NCBI GenBank assembly: GCA_017546725.1
Contig: JAFYRX010000058.1
Location: 1 to 50,990 of the forward strand
Reading direction: 5' to 3'
Length of the DNA: 50,990 bases
Source of the DNA: Alistipes sp.
Lineage (GTDB): Bacteria > Bacteroidota > Bacteroidia > Bacteroidales > Rikenellaceae
In this document: piece by piece, positions 1 to 9,800 of the stretch
Numbering within the stretch: the first letter of the stretch is position 1
How the letters are laid out: each line of letters opens with the position of its first letter
Position numbers and translations under genes: made by a program
The notes under the pieces: generated by a model
What the model was told of the DNA's origin: nothing
Seen by the model: only the letters and a program-made list of their open reading frames with translations
Database searches by the model: none

Positions 1-390
1 AATCTCATTATACGCATATCCATCGAGCCATAGTATTATCAATGCTCTGTCGAGATGGTTTAGTCGATTTATTACCGAGTGAAGTTCCTCCAATCGCTCT
101 TTGAGCGCAGGGTCCTCGTCATTGGATATATCAACAGATAGTGATATTGACGCGGGTTGTCGTCGTCGAATAAACGAGATGCAGGTGTAGAGCGAAACTC
201 GGTAAATCCAAGTCGTGCATTTGCTCCGACCTTCAAAGTTGTCGAAACTTTGCCACAAGTTACACAACACCTCTTGGTAGTAATCATCTATCATCCCTTT
301 CGGGGCGTAGATGTAGCAGACTTTGTATATAATATTCCTGTTGGAATATACTGCCTCTAAAAATCGCTGTTCCTTTGTTTGGGTTTTCAT
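1..390 (-). CDS. ECF-type RNA polymerase sigma factor, N-terminal part (cut by window edge)
   Basis: This is the first 130 codons of a gene that starts with ATG at 388-390 on the minus strand and stays open to base 1, so the C-terminus lies outside the window. The protein reads as a small sigma-70 family (ECF) factor. The segment YYQEVLCNLWQSFDNF matches region 2 (core RNA polymerase binding), and TTWIYRVSLYTCISFIRRR is the -10 recognition part of region 2. After a short acidic linker, LNHLDRALIILWLDGYAYNE is the beginning of the region 4 helix-turn-helix. ECF factors are usually 160-190 residues, so perhaps 40-50 residues are missing. No anti-sigma factor is visible on this side. The family assignment rests on recognisable motifs; the target regulon is unknown. 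Confidence 0.85.
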   Translation of the reverse strand, partial: MKTQTKEQRFLEAVYSNRNIIYKVCYIYAPKGMIDDYYQEVLCNLWQSFDNFEGRSKCTTWIYRVSLYTCISFIRRRQPASISLSVDISNDEDPALKERLEELHSVINRLNHLDRALIILWLDGYAYNEI

Positions 391-483
391 TGTTTTTATT
401 TGTTGTTTGCTCTATTAGTCGCTTTTCGAGGGGCAAAAATTACAAAGGAGTTAAATTTTTTGCATTTTTGGGGAACAATAACA

Positions 484-513
484 AAAATAGCCGCCCGCGA
501 AGGACGGCTATTT
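484..513 (-). terminator. intrinsic terminator of the purine operon, after folD
   Basis: A hairpin with arms AAATAGCCG (485-493) and CGGCTATTT (505-513) starts 22 bases after the folD stop. On the minus strand it runs into a T-rich tract, so it should end the long purine transcript. It separates folD from the sigma factor gene. Confidence 0.8.
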
Positions 514-534
514 GCTTGTCGGGGTATCGCTACC

Positions 535-1386
535 CTATTTCTGCATCTTGCGGAGGAAGCACTCGATAGTGTTCTCCATCAAGCAGGTGATAGTCATAGG
601 GCCTACACCACCAGGAACGGGAGTGATGGCTGATGCCTTTGGCTCGATAGCTGCGAAATCTACGTCACCACACAACTTGTTGGTCTCGGGGTCACGATTC
701 ACACCTACGTCGATAACTACCGCACCCTCCTTTACCATATCTGCCGTCACGAACTTCGCACGGCCGATGGCTACAACCAATATATCGGCACGGCGTGTAA
801 CCTCTGCCAAATTCTTTGTACGGCTGTGGGCGATAGTAACAGTCGCATTCTCGTTCAAAAGCAACTTCGATACGGGAAGACCGACGATGTTACTGCGGCC
901 AATAACTACTACATCCTTGCCAGCAATCTCCACATTGGCACGCTTCAACAATTTGATGATGCCCTTGGGTGTGCAAGGAAGTGTACAGGGCTGCTTGAGC
1001 CACAAATTGGCTACGTTCATCGGGTGGAAGCCGTCAACGTCCTTCTCGGCGCTGATAGCAGCGATAACCTTGTCAGAGTCGATGTGCTTGGGCAGAGGCA
1101 ACTGCACCAAAATGCCGTCAACGCTGTCGTCGGCATTCAACTCGTCGATAATACCCAATAACTCCGCCTCCGAGATAGTGTCGGGCTTGCGGATTGTTGT
1201 ATTCTTTAGACCAACCTCCTCGGATGCCTTTGCCTTGCCTGTAACGTAAGATACGCTACCTGGGTCCTCACCTACGAGGATTACAACCAAATGAGGTACG
1301 CGGCCGTACTTCTCGGTGAAGGTGGCAACATTGGCCGCCATCTCCTGCTTGAGCGAGAGCGCTAACTCTTTACCGCTTATAATCAT
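535..1386 (-). CDS. folD: methylenetetrahydrofolate dehydrogenase / methenyltetrahydrofolate cyclohydrolase
   Basis: FolD is a cytoplasmic bifunctional enzyme that interconverts 5,10-methylene-THF, 5,10-methenyl-THF and 10-formyl-THF, supplying the formyl donor used by PurN and PurH. The protein has 283 residues, the usual length. The catalytic Tyr-x3-Lys pair is Y47/K51 in YVTGKAKASEEVG. Other signatures are VDGILVQLPLPKHID, KDVDGFHPMNV, the nucleotide-binding VVVIGRSNIVGLPVSKLL and the C-terminal GGVGPMTITCLMENT. It is the last gene of the pur operon, 18 bases after purD and followed by an intrinsic terminator. Placement with pur genes makes functional sense because 10-formyl-THF is consumed twice in the pathway. 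Confidence 0.97.
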   Translation of the reverse strand: MIISGKELALSLKQEMAANVATFTEKYGRVPHLVVILVGEDPGSVSYVTGKAKASEEVGLKNTTIRKPDTISEAELLGIIDELNADDSVDGILVQLPLPKHIDSDKVIAAISAEKDVDGFHPMNVANLWLKQPCTLPCTPKGIIKLLKRANVEIAGKDVVVIGRSNIVGLPVSKLLLNENATVTIAHSRTKNLAEVTRRADILVVAIGRAKFVTADMVKEGAVVIDVGVNRDPETNKLCGDVDFAAIEPKASAITPVPGGVGPMTITCLMENTIECFLRKMQK

Positions 1387-1404
1387 AGTTCGATAAGTTT
1401 TAAG

Positions 1405-2652
1405 TTAATATTTGAATGCTTTGTCGCCAATGTCGGTGCGGTGGAACAAATTCTCGCACTTGATTTTGGCAACCTCTGCGGCGGCTTTCTGCTGAGCCTC
1501 GCGCAATGTCGGGGCTTGGCATACGACAATCATTACACGGCCTCCAGATGTTACATATTTGCCATCCTTCAAGGCTGTACCCATATGATAGATTGAGCCA
1601 TCAACATCCTCGGTGCCTTCAATTATGAAGCCTTTGTCGTATGAGCCTGGGTAACCCTTCGATGCCAAAACGATACCCAATGTGGCGAAGTCGTACCACT
1701 CGATTGTGGGCTGCTTGCCGTCGGCTACATCGCAGAATACCTGACAGATGTCGCTCTTGATGCGGGGCAGGATAACCTCGGTCTCGGGGTCGCCGAAACG
1801 AGCGTTGAATTCGATAACCTTAATGCCCTGCTGCGTCTTCATCAAACCGCCATACAACACTCCGCAGAATGAGCATCCCTCCTCGACCATAGCCGAAGCG
1901 GTGCGACGCATAATGTTCTGCATAGCGTAATCCAAATCCTCATTGGTGATAAAGGGCAACTCTGTGTATGCACCCATACCACCTGTGTTGGGACCCTTGT
2001 CGCCATCGTATGCACGCTTGTGGTCCTGCGATACGGGCATAGGATATACGTCGTGACCATTTACAAAGCAGAGCAATGAGAACTCTGGGCCCTCCAAATA
2101 CTCCTCGATTACCACTTTACCCTTGCCGAACTTCGAGTCGAGCAACATATCGCGCAAAGCCTCCTCGGCCTGCTCCAATGTCTCGGCAATTACAACGCCC
2201 TTACCAGCCGCCAAACCGTCATACTTGAGTACTGTGGGCAATGAGCCGTTTTTAACGTAAGCCAATGCTGCGTCGAAATCCTCAAATGTTTCGTAAGCCG
2301 CAGTCGGAACGTCGTACTTCTTCATCAAATCCTTGGCAAACTGCTTGCTGGTCTCGATTTGAGCCGCAGCCTTCGTGGGGCCAAAGATACGGAGTCCGTT
2401 CTGCTTGAATGTATCGGAGATACCAGCCTCCAAAGCAACCTCGGGACCTACAACTGTAAGTTCGATGTTGTTGCTCTTGGCAAAGTCGCAAAGAGCATCG
2501 ACCTGTGTCTCCTTGATGGCTACGCACTCGGCCAATGCAGCGATACCTGCATTGCCCGGAGCGCAAAAAATCTTATCTACCTGGGGCGACTTGCTCAACG
2601 CCTCGACAATAGCGTGGCAACGTCCACCCGAACCTACTACAAGAACTTTCAT
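1405..2652 (-). CDS. purD: phosphoribosylamine--glycine ligase (GAR synthetase)
   Basis: PurD joins glycine to 5-phosphoribosylamine with ATP, the second step of purine synthesis. The 415-residue protein has the expected full length. Seen in sequence: N-terminal GSGGRCHAI and GNAGIA, VVGPEVALEAG, the ATP-grasp lysine segment LKYDGLAAGKGVV, the signature DGDKGPNTGGMGAY, and the metal-binding EFNARFGDPE. GGRCHA replaces the more common GGREHA near the N-terminus, a minor variation. The gene lies 12 bases after purH and 18 before folD, so it is translated from the shared purine operon mRNA. Confidence 0.97.
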   Translation of the reverse strand: MKVLVVGSGGRCHAIVEALSKSPQVDKIFCAPGNAGIAALAECVAIKETQVDALCDFAKSNNIELTVVGPEVALEAGISDTFKQNGLRIFGPTKAAAQIETSKQFAKDLMKKYDVPTAAYETFEDFDAALAYVKNGSLPTVLKYDGLAAGKGVVIAETLEQAEEALRDMLLDSKFGKGKVVIEEYLEGPEFSLLCFVNGHDVYPMPVSQDHKRAYDGDKGPNTGGMGAYTELPFITNEDLDYAMQNIMRRTASAMVEEGCSFCGVLYGGLMKTQQGIKVIEFNARFGDPETEVILPRIKSDICQVFCDVADGKQPTIEWYDFATLGIVLASKGYPGSYDKGFIIEGTEDVDGSIYHMGTALKDGKYVTSGGRVMIVVCQAPTLREAQQKAAAEVAKIKCENLFHRTDIGDKAFKY

Positions 2653-2664
2653 AGGCCTATGCTA

Positions 2665-4194
2665 TTAATGCTTGAAGTGACGCATACCAGTGCAAACCAT
2701 AGTGATGCCGCACTCGTTAGCCTTATTTACAGAGTCCTCATCGCGTACGCTACCACCCGGCTGAACGATAGCCGTTACACCATACTGTGAAGCCAAAGTC
2801 ACAGTGTCGTCGAAGGGGAAGAAACCGTCAGAAGCCAACACCAAACCCTCGGTGAAGCCAGCCGCCTGTGCCTGCTTGAGGGCAATCTCTGCAGAACCTA
2901 CACGGTTCATTTGACCTGCACCAACACCTACAGTGTGACCATCCTTAACTACAACGATAGCGTTAGACTTGACGTGCTTAACCACTCTCCAACCGAAGTT
3001 AAGGTCGGTAACCTGCTCCTCTGTGGGCTTAACCTCTGTAACGCACATATCGGCAGTAACTGTAGCGGTAGTCTTGTCCAAATCCTGAACGAGCAAGCCG
3101 CCGTTTACGCTTACATACTGATTGACAACGCTGTCGTCCTTACTCATATCTACCTGCAAAAGACGCAAGTTCTTCTTTGTAGAGAGTACCTCCAATGCCT
3201 CGTCAGAGAACGAAGGAGCCATAATAATCTCCAAAAAGATAGGCTTCATAAGTTCAGCAGCCTCGCGGTTTACCTCGCGGTTAACGGCTACGATACCACC
3301 GAAGATACTAACCTTGTCGGCCTCATAAGCCTTGGTCCACGCATCAACTACGTCCTTGCCGATAGCAGCACCACAAGGATTCATATGCTTAAGACCTACG
3401 CAGAAAGGCTCGTCGAACTCGCGAACGATAGAGAGCGCTGCGTTAGCATCCTGAATATTGTTGTAAGAGAGTTCCTTGCCGTTCAACTGCTTTGCATTTG
3501 CCAATGAGAATGAGCCAGCCTCGGCGCTGCCGTAGAACTTGGCCTGCTGATGAGGATTCTCACCATAACGCAAGCCTTGAACAAGGTCAAACTCCAAGAA
3601 GAGTTTCTCGTTCAAACCAGCAGCCTTACGCATATATGTAGCAATCATTGAGTCGTACTCTGCTGTGTGTGTATATGCCTTTGCAGAGAGTTGCAAACGA
3701 GTCTCAATTGTTGTGTTACCTGTAGCCTTAATCTCCTCGATAATCTGTGCGTAGTCTGCAGGGTCGCAAACAACTGTCACATCCTTGTAGTTCTTGGCTG
3801 CAGAACGCAACATTGAGGGACCACCGATATCGATATTCTCGATAGCGTCCTCCATAGTTACATCGGGCTTTGCAATGGTCTGACGGAAGGGATAGAGGTT
3901 TACGCATACCATATCGATGAACTCAATCTCGTTCTCCTTCAATGCAGCCAAGTGGCTCTCGTCGTCACGACGTGCCAAAAGACCACCGTGCACCTTGGGG
4001 TGCAAAGTCTTAACACGACCGTCGCAAATCTCGGGGAAACCTGTAACGTCGCTGATGTTGATAACCTCCAAACCGCTATCACGAAGTAACTTCATAGTAC
4101 CTCCTGTAGCGATAATCTCCCAGCCCAAAGAACGCAACTGTTGAGCAAATTCTACAACACCGTTCTTGTCGCTTACACTGATTAATGCTCTCAT
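2665..4194 (-). CDS. purH: bifunctional AICAR transformylase / IMP cyclohydrolase
   Basis: PurH carries out the last two steps to IMP: formylation of AICAR with 10-formyl-THF and ring closure. The 509-residue protein has an N-terminal MGS-like cyclohydrolase domain (about residues 1-130, with SVSDKNGVVEFAQQL and ATGGTMKLL) and the AICARFT domain after it. The transformylase Lys-His pair is in GLKHMNPCGAAIG, and LRYGENPHQQA is also typical. ASDGFFPFDD and VQPGGSVRDEDS near the C-terminus complete the family pattern. It lies 7 bases after purN and 12 before purD in the operon. Confidence 0.97.
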   Translation of the reverse strand: MRALISVSDKNGVVEFAQQLRSLGWEIIATGGTMKLLRDSGLEVINISDVTGFPEICDGRVKTLHPKVHGGLLARRDDESHLAALKENEIEFIDMVCVNLYPFRQTIAKPDVTMEDAIENIDIGGPSMLRSAAKNYKDVTVVCDPADYAQIIEEIKATGNTTIETRLQLSAKAYTHTAEYDSMIATYMRKAAGLNEKLFLEFDLVQGLRYGENPHQQAKFYGSAEAGSFSLANAKQLNGKELSYNNIQDANAALSIVREFDEPFCVGLKHMNPCGAAIGKDVVDAWTKAYEADKVSIFGGIVAVNREVNREAAELMKPIFLEIIMAPSFSDEALEVLSTKKNLRLLQVDMSKDDSVVNQYVSVNGGLLVQDLDKTTATVTADMCVTEVKPTEEQVTDLNFGWRVVKHVKSNAIVVVKDGHTVGVGAGQMNRVGSAEIALKQAQAAGFTEGLVLASDGFFPFDDTVTLASQYGVTAIVQPGGSVRDEDSVNKANECGITMVCTGMRHFKH

Positions 4195-4201
4195 TTTTCT
4201 G

Positions 4202-4777
4202 TTATTTTAATAATTTTTGTAACGTGTTAATATATAATTTGTGCTCTGCCTCGTGGATTAATTCGGTCAATTCTTCAATATCGTTGCCTTCGTATTCGAT
4301 GGCACGTTGAGCGATAATCTTACCGCCATCGAGTGTCTCGTCTACGTAGTGAATGGTCGCTCCATAGACCTTGACTCCGTACTCCATAGCCCTCTCAAGA
4401 GGATTTACGCCTGGGAATGCGGGTAGTAATGAAGGGTGGATGTTGATAATCTGCCCTTTGTAAGCATTGAGTAACTCTTCGTCTACAAGACGCATATAGC
4501 CTGCAAGGCAAATCAACTCTACCCCACGCTCGCGGCATTGGCTTACTATCTCTCGCTCATAGTCGGCCTTTGATGCGTAATCTTTTGCTGAAAAAACAAA
4601 CTTTTCTACGCTCAACTCATCGGCCAATGAGCAGACTCTCGCAGTAGGTTTATCGCACACCATCAACGCTACCTCAGCGGGAATATCTCCCGCTTGTGCT
4701 GCTCGTGCAATTACCTCGAAGTTTGAGCCGTAACCGCTGGCAAAGACAGCAATCTTATGTCTGGATTGCGTAGCCAT
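4202..4777 (-). CDS. purN: phosphoribosylglycinamide formyltransferase
   Basis: PurN is the folate-dependent GAR transformylase, third step of the pathway. The protein has 191 residues. The N-terminal substrate-binding loop reads GYGSNFEVI, where GSGSN is commoner. The catalytic Asn-His pair is in NIHPSLLPAFPG and the aspartate is in the stretch around HYVDETLDGG. Its ATG overlaps the purM stop by one base (TAATG at 4775-4779), which points to translational coupling with PurM. The 10-formyl-THF it uses would be made by FolD at the end of the same operon. Confidence 0.95.
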   Translation of the reverse strand: MATQSRHKIAVFASGYGSNFEVIARAAQAGDIPAEVALMVCDKPTARVCSLADELSVEKFVFSAKDYASKADYEREIVSQCRERGVELICLAGYMRLVDEELLNAYKGQIINIHPSLLPAFPGVNPLERAMEYGVKVYGATIHYVDETLDGGKIIAQRAIEYEGNDIEELTELIHEAEHKLYINTLQKLLK

Positions 4778-5802
4778 TATTTAATGGTAACGCCCTCGCC
4801 CTCTACGATACGACCGATAACCGATGCCTTCTCGCCTGCAGCGGTAAGAATCTCGATAGCCTTGTCTGCCTCCGATGCGTCGAGTGCGATAACCATACCT
4901 ACACCCATATTAAAGATGTTGAACATCTCGCGGTGTGATACGCCACCCCACTTCTCCAAGAAGCGGAATACGGGAAGAATCTCCCAACTGCCTTCAGTAA
5001 CTTCAACACCCTGACCATCCTTCAAGATACGGGGAATATTCTCGTCGAAACCACCGCCTGTGATGTGGCTGATGCCGTGAACGTCGCACTGACGGATAAC
5101 CTCCAACACCTGCTTAACGTAGATGCGTGTAGGTGTAAGCAATACCTCGCCCATAGGCTTCTCACCCAAGTCGGCGTGAGGCTGGTGCAAATCGAAGTTG
5201 TTGTCGCTTACAATCTTACGAACGAGGCTGAAACCGTTAGAGTGAACACCGCTTGATGCGATACCAATCAAAACATCGTCAACCTTAACCTTTGAGCCGT
5301 CGATTAACTTCGCACGCTCTACAACGCCGCAAGTGAAACCTGCGATATCGTACTCGCCACCGCCATACATACCCGGCATCTCGGCTGTCTCACCACCGAT
5401 AAGAGCACAACCAGCCTGACGGCAACCCTCGGCTACGCTTGCTACAATAGCCTCAATCTTAGCGGGCTCGTTGTGACCTACGGCTACATAATCCAAGAAG
5501 AACAATGGCTCTGCACCCTGTGCTAATACGTCATTCACGCACATAGCAACAGCGTCGATACCGATTGTGTCGTGCTTGTCCATCTCAAACGCAAGTTTGA
5601 GTTTGGTTCCTACACCATCGGTGCCACTAACCAAGATAGGCTCCTTGACATTGAGTGATGCCAAATCGAACATACCACCGAAAGCACCGATGTTACCCAT
5701 AACACCAGGACGGTTGGTAGATTTAACGTGTGATTTGATTCTACGAACCACTTCGTAGCCGGCCTCGAGGTTTACACCGGCGTTTTCATAACTTTTTGCC
5801 AT
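4777..5802 (-). CDS. purM: phosphoribosylformylglycinamidine cyclo-ligase (AIR synthetase)
   Basis: PurM closes the imidazole ring of FGAM with ATP to give AIR. At 341 residues it is full length. The N-terminal [15 protein letters not shown], the phosphate-binding [27 protein letters not shown] and [13 protein letters not shown] are all family hallmarks. It shares its fold with the FGAM synthase PurL encoded two genes upstream and uses the PurL product directly. The stop codon overlaps the purN start by one base. The 49 bases before its ATG separate it from the endonuclease-like gene; no separate promoter is obvious there. Confidence 0.97.
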   Translation of the reverse strand: MAKSYENAGVNLEAGYEVVRRIKSHVKSTNRPGVMGNIGAFGGMFDLASLNVKEPILVSGTDGVGTKLKLAFEMDKHDTIGIDAVAMCVNDVLAQGAEPLFFLDYVAVGHNEPAKIEAIVASVAEGCRQAGCALIGGETAEMPGMYGGGEYDIAGFTCGVVERAKLIDGSKVKVDDVLIGIASSGVHSNGFSLVRKIVSDNNFDLHQPHADLGEKPMGEVLLTPTRIYVKQVLEVIRQCDVHGISHITGGGFDENIPRILKDGQGVEVTEGSWEILPVFRFLEKWGGVSHREMFNIFNMGVGMVIALDASEADKAIEILTAAGEKASVIGRIVEGEGVTIK

Positions 5803-5851
5803 ATACTTTATTTGTTTATTGTTTATTTTCGTTATACTCTCTCTAGTTGTA

Positions 5852-6820
5852 CTACTTTATTTCGAAATCGACCAAGATAGGCAGATGGTCAGACGGGAAA
5901 TAGAAACCTGTCGCATCGTCACGCGTTGCATTTACGGACGTGTAATCATCACGTATAACGTAAGCGTCGATGATACGCTCGTAAAGCGGTTGCGTACAAT
6001 ATACGAAATCAATACGTGCCTTACCTTGCACGGTTGTATGGAATTCGCCTGCATAGCGCTCTCCTATTATATCTATATAAGGAGTGTTCTGCAGGATGTA
6101 GTCGTGCACCAAGAATGCAGTAGAGTTTTCGTCGTAGTTATAGAAATGGTTATCCTTGCGAGTACGTGAGTTGAAATCACCCGCCATAAACCACATTTCA
6201 TCTTCGGCATTTGCCTGCTCGTTGATAGTGTGCTCGCAAATATACTTCATCTCTTTACGGCGATAGTGGTCGCCACCATTTTCTGCCCTACTTGCCTCGA
6301 TGTCTTTTGCGCGATAAGCGTGGCGTTGTGGCCAGGTGTGTAGAGTGACAATGTTTACCTTCTTGCCGTTAAATTCTATACAGAAATGTCCTGCGCCGTG
6401 TGTTACTACACTATCTGGTTCCTCGCCGACAATTTGTTCTACGACCTTGATGGGGAGTTTCGATGTAATTACCTGTGGGTAATTGTCTCTATGTCCACCC
6501 TTCTCCCAGTATTGGTGACCAAAACGTGCTGCGAGTTCGCCCCAATTATCGGTTAGGTAACGATTCTCGGCTTTACATTCTTTGCCTGTGCCCGTCTCAT
6601 AAATGGTCTGGGCCTCACACCAAATGCATACATCGGGGTCGTACTCTTTCACCCACTCTACGAAGTTATCGTAGTTGTTAGGCTCGTCGGCCCACATTCC
6701 GTTCTGGAAATTCCAATATAGTACGCGCAGAGATGTGTCGCGTTTACAGCCACACAAAGTGACTACTGCGACCATCAAGGCCGCGGTAGTCAATGTGCGT
6801 ATAAAGCGTTTAATTCTCAT
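5852..6820 (-). CDS. endonuclease/exonuclease/phosphatase family lipoprotein inside the pur operon
   Basis: The 322-residue protein begins with a lipoprotein signal (MRIKRFIRT..., hydrophobic stretch, then CGCK), so the mature protein should be anchored in a membrane outside the cytoplasm. The rest is an EEP-fold domain: [11 protein letters not shown] at the start, [10 protein letters not shown] carrying the metal-binding Glu, a central [11 protein letters not shown] motif and the C-terminal [14 protein letters not shown] enzymes cleave phosphodiesters or phosphomonoesters (DNA, RNA, lipids, sugar phosphates), and the substrate cannot be told here. It lies 12 bases after purL and 49 before purM, so it is probably co-transcribed with cytoplasmic purine enzymes. 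One inference is release of phosphate or nucleosides from extracellular nucleic acids for salvage, but this is unproven. Confidence 0.85.
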   Translation of the reverse strand: MRIKRFIRTLTTAALMVAVVTLCGCKRDTSLRVLYWNFQNGMWADEPNNYDNFVEWVKEYDPDVCIWCEAQTIYETGTGKECKAENRYLTDNWGELAARFGHQYWEKGGHRDNYPQVITSKLPIKVVEQIVGEEPDSVVTHGAGHFCIEFNGKKVNIVTLHTWPQRHAYRAKDIEASRAENGGDHYRRKEMKYICEHTINEQANAEDEMWFMAGDFNSRTRKDNHFYNYDENSTAFLVHDYILQNTPYIDIIGERYAGEFHTTVQGKARIDFVYCTQPLYERIIDAYVIRDDYTSVNATRDDATGFYFPSDHLPILVDFEIK

Positions 6821-6832
6821 CTGAGAGTCAGT

Positions 6833-9800
6833 TTATTTACCTTTGAAATAGTTTACGGCATTAGCAAAGATACCCTGCTGCTTGTTGCCGTGAATGTTCT
6901 TAAAGAGGTTCTCCTCGTAACGCTCGGTGTGACCCATCTTACCCAAGATTTGACCGTTAGCACTGATGATACCCTCGATACCGAAACTTGAGCCGTTGGG
7001 GTTGTACGGTGCGCAGAGTGTTGCCTCGCCAGCGGGGTCAACATACTGGAATGCTACTTGACCATTAGCAAACAACTCCTCGGCCATCTCGTCGCTTACG
7101 ACGAACTTACCCTCACCGTGACTCACTGCTATAGAGTGCAACTCGCCCAACTCGAACGATGACAACCACGGAGAGTTAGTTGTAGCGACGCGAGTAGATA
7201 CAATCTGCGAGATGTGACGGTTGATGTCGTTGCGGAACAATGTGGGTGACTCCTTGACTACCTGTCCCAAGCGACCGTAAGGCAACAAACCTGACTTAAC
7301 CAATGCCTGGAAACCGTTGCAGATACCGAGAATCAAACCACCTCTGTCGAGCAATGCGTGGATAGCGTCGGTGATAATCTTGTTGTTGAGTACGTTGGCG
7401 ATGAACTTACCGCTACCGTCGGGCTCGTCACCAGCCGAGAAACCACCACTCAATACAAAGATGTTACACTCGTCAATCTTCTGCTTCATAGTCTCGATAG
7501 ACTTGAAAATGTCGTCAGCCGTAAGGTCGCAGAATACACTTGTTGTAACCTTTGCGCCTGCACGCTCGAATGCCTTGCCTGTGTCGTAGTCACAGTTCGT
7601 GCCTGCAAATACGGGCAAGTATGCGATAGGCTGCTCGATGGGAGTACCTGTATATTTAATCTCTTTCTTTGCGGGCTCGCTCTTGCGAGTTGCGCCACCT
7701 TCGATACCACGGTCGGGATATATCTGGCAGAACTTCTTTGAATTGATTTTCTGCAACTCGTCAATGCAGAACGAAGTGCCGTTGAATACCACCTCGGCCT
7801 TCTCGATTGTCTGACCGATAACCTCGGCAGCAACGAAATCCAAATCCTCGGCAGCCTCCACAACGAATGAGCCGTAAGCGTAATCGAACAACGCCTGCTC
7901 GTCCATTGTAACCTCTGCGCCGACCTTGTTACCGAACGACATCTTGGCTACAGCCTCGACAACGCCTCCGAAGCCTACGGCGTAAGCCGATAGAATCTTA
8001 CCCTGCTCGATGGCTGAACTTACGAATGAGAAGGTCTCCTTCAAAGCCTCGGTGTCAGGCATATAGTTGTTAAGCGGAGTGTGCTTAATAAGGTATAACT
8101 TGTTGCCCGCCTTCTTGAACTCGGGGCTGATGACAGTACGAGCATCAACTGTAGTGATACCAAATGCCATAAGCATAGGCGGTACGTTGATGTTCTGGAA
8201 TGTACCACTCATAGAGTCCTTACCACCGATTGAGGGCAATCCCAACTCTACCTGCATCTTCAATGCGCCGAGCAAAGCCGACAACGGCTTACCCCACGAC
8301 TCCTCGCTGTTCATACGCTCGAAGTACTCCTGGTATGAGTAACGCATCTTGTCGTAACGAGCACCTGCTGCTACAACCTTGGCCGCAGCCTCGATTACTG
8401 CATAGGCAGAGCCGTGATATGGGCTCCAAGAAGCGATGAAGGGGTTATAACCAAATGCCATAATGCTGGCAGTGTTGGTCGTTGCGTTACCTACGGGCAA
8501 CTTCTGAACTGATACCTGTGTCTCGGTATTCTGAGTCTTACCGCCAAACGGCATCAAAACGGTAGATGCGCCGATTGTAGAGTCGAACATCTCAATCATA
8601 CCACGCTGTGATACCACGTTATCATCCTCGAGGTTAGCCTTGACCTTATCGGCCAAAGTAGCACCCTCTATCTTACGCTCAAAAGGATTCTTATCCTCTA
8701 CTGCCGCAATGCGAATCTTGGTGTAGTGCTTTGCACCAGCCGAGTCGATGAACTCGCGTGAAAGATTAACCAACATCTCGCCATTGTAGAACATCTTCAA
8801 ACGGTTGGTGTCGGTAACATCGGCAACGTGAGTAACCTCGATGCTCTCCGAGTGGCAATACTCGATGAAAGCATCCATATCCTTACGCTCGATAACGACA
8901 GCCATACGCTCCTGTGACTCGCTGATAGCAAGTTCCGTAGAATTAAGGCCGCTATACTTTGTAGGAACTCGGTCAAGATAGATATCCAAACCAGGAGCCA
9001 ACTCGCCAATGGCAACACTCACACCACCTGCACCAAAGTCGTTTGACTTCTTGATAAGGCGTGTAACCTCGGGGCGACGGAACAAACGCTCCAACTTGCG
9101 CTCCTCGGGGGCATTACCCTTCTGTACCTCTGAACTGCACTCCTCGATAGATTTTACGTTATGCTCCTTAGATGAGCCTGTCGCTCCACCGATACCGTCA
9201 CGGCCTGTGCGACCTCCCAACATAAGGATGATGTCACCCGCTGCGGGAGATTCACGACGAACATCCTCGGCGCGAACAGCACCTACTACAGCACCTACCT
9301 CCAAACGCTTGGCTACATAGTCGGGGTGGTAAATCTCGCGAACGTGTGTAGTAGCAAGACCAATCTGATTACCGTAACTTGAATAACCTGCAGCAGCCTT
9401 TGTAGAGATGATGCGCTGTGGCAACTTACCCTCCATTGTCTCGGCTACGCTCTTGTATATGTCACCAGCACCTGTTACGCGCATCGCCTGATATACATAA
9501 CTACGGCCTGACAACGGGTCGCGGATAGCACCGCCCAAGCAAGTCGAAGCACCACCGAAGGGCTCAATCTCTGTGGGGTGATTATGTGTCTCGTTCTTGA
9601 ACTGCAAGAGCCACTTCTCCATTGTGCCATCAACATCTACGTTGACATAGATGCTACAAGCGTTGTTCTCCTCGCTCTGCTCCAAATTGTCAAGAACACC
9701 TGTCTTCTTCAAATAACGGGCACCGATTGTAGCCAACTCCATCAAGCAAAGGCTCTTCTCGCTGCGACCTAACTCCTCGCGAATCTGCTTGAGTGTCTCG

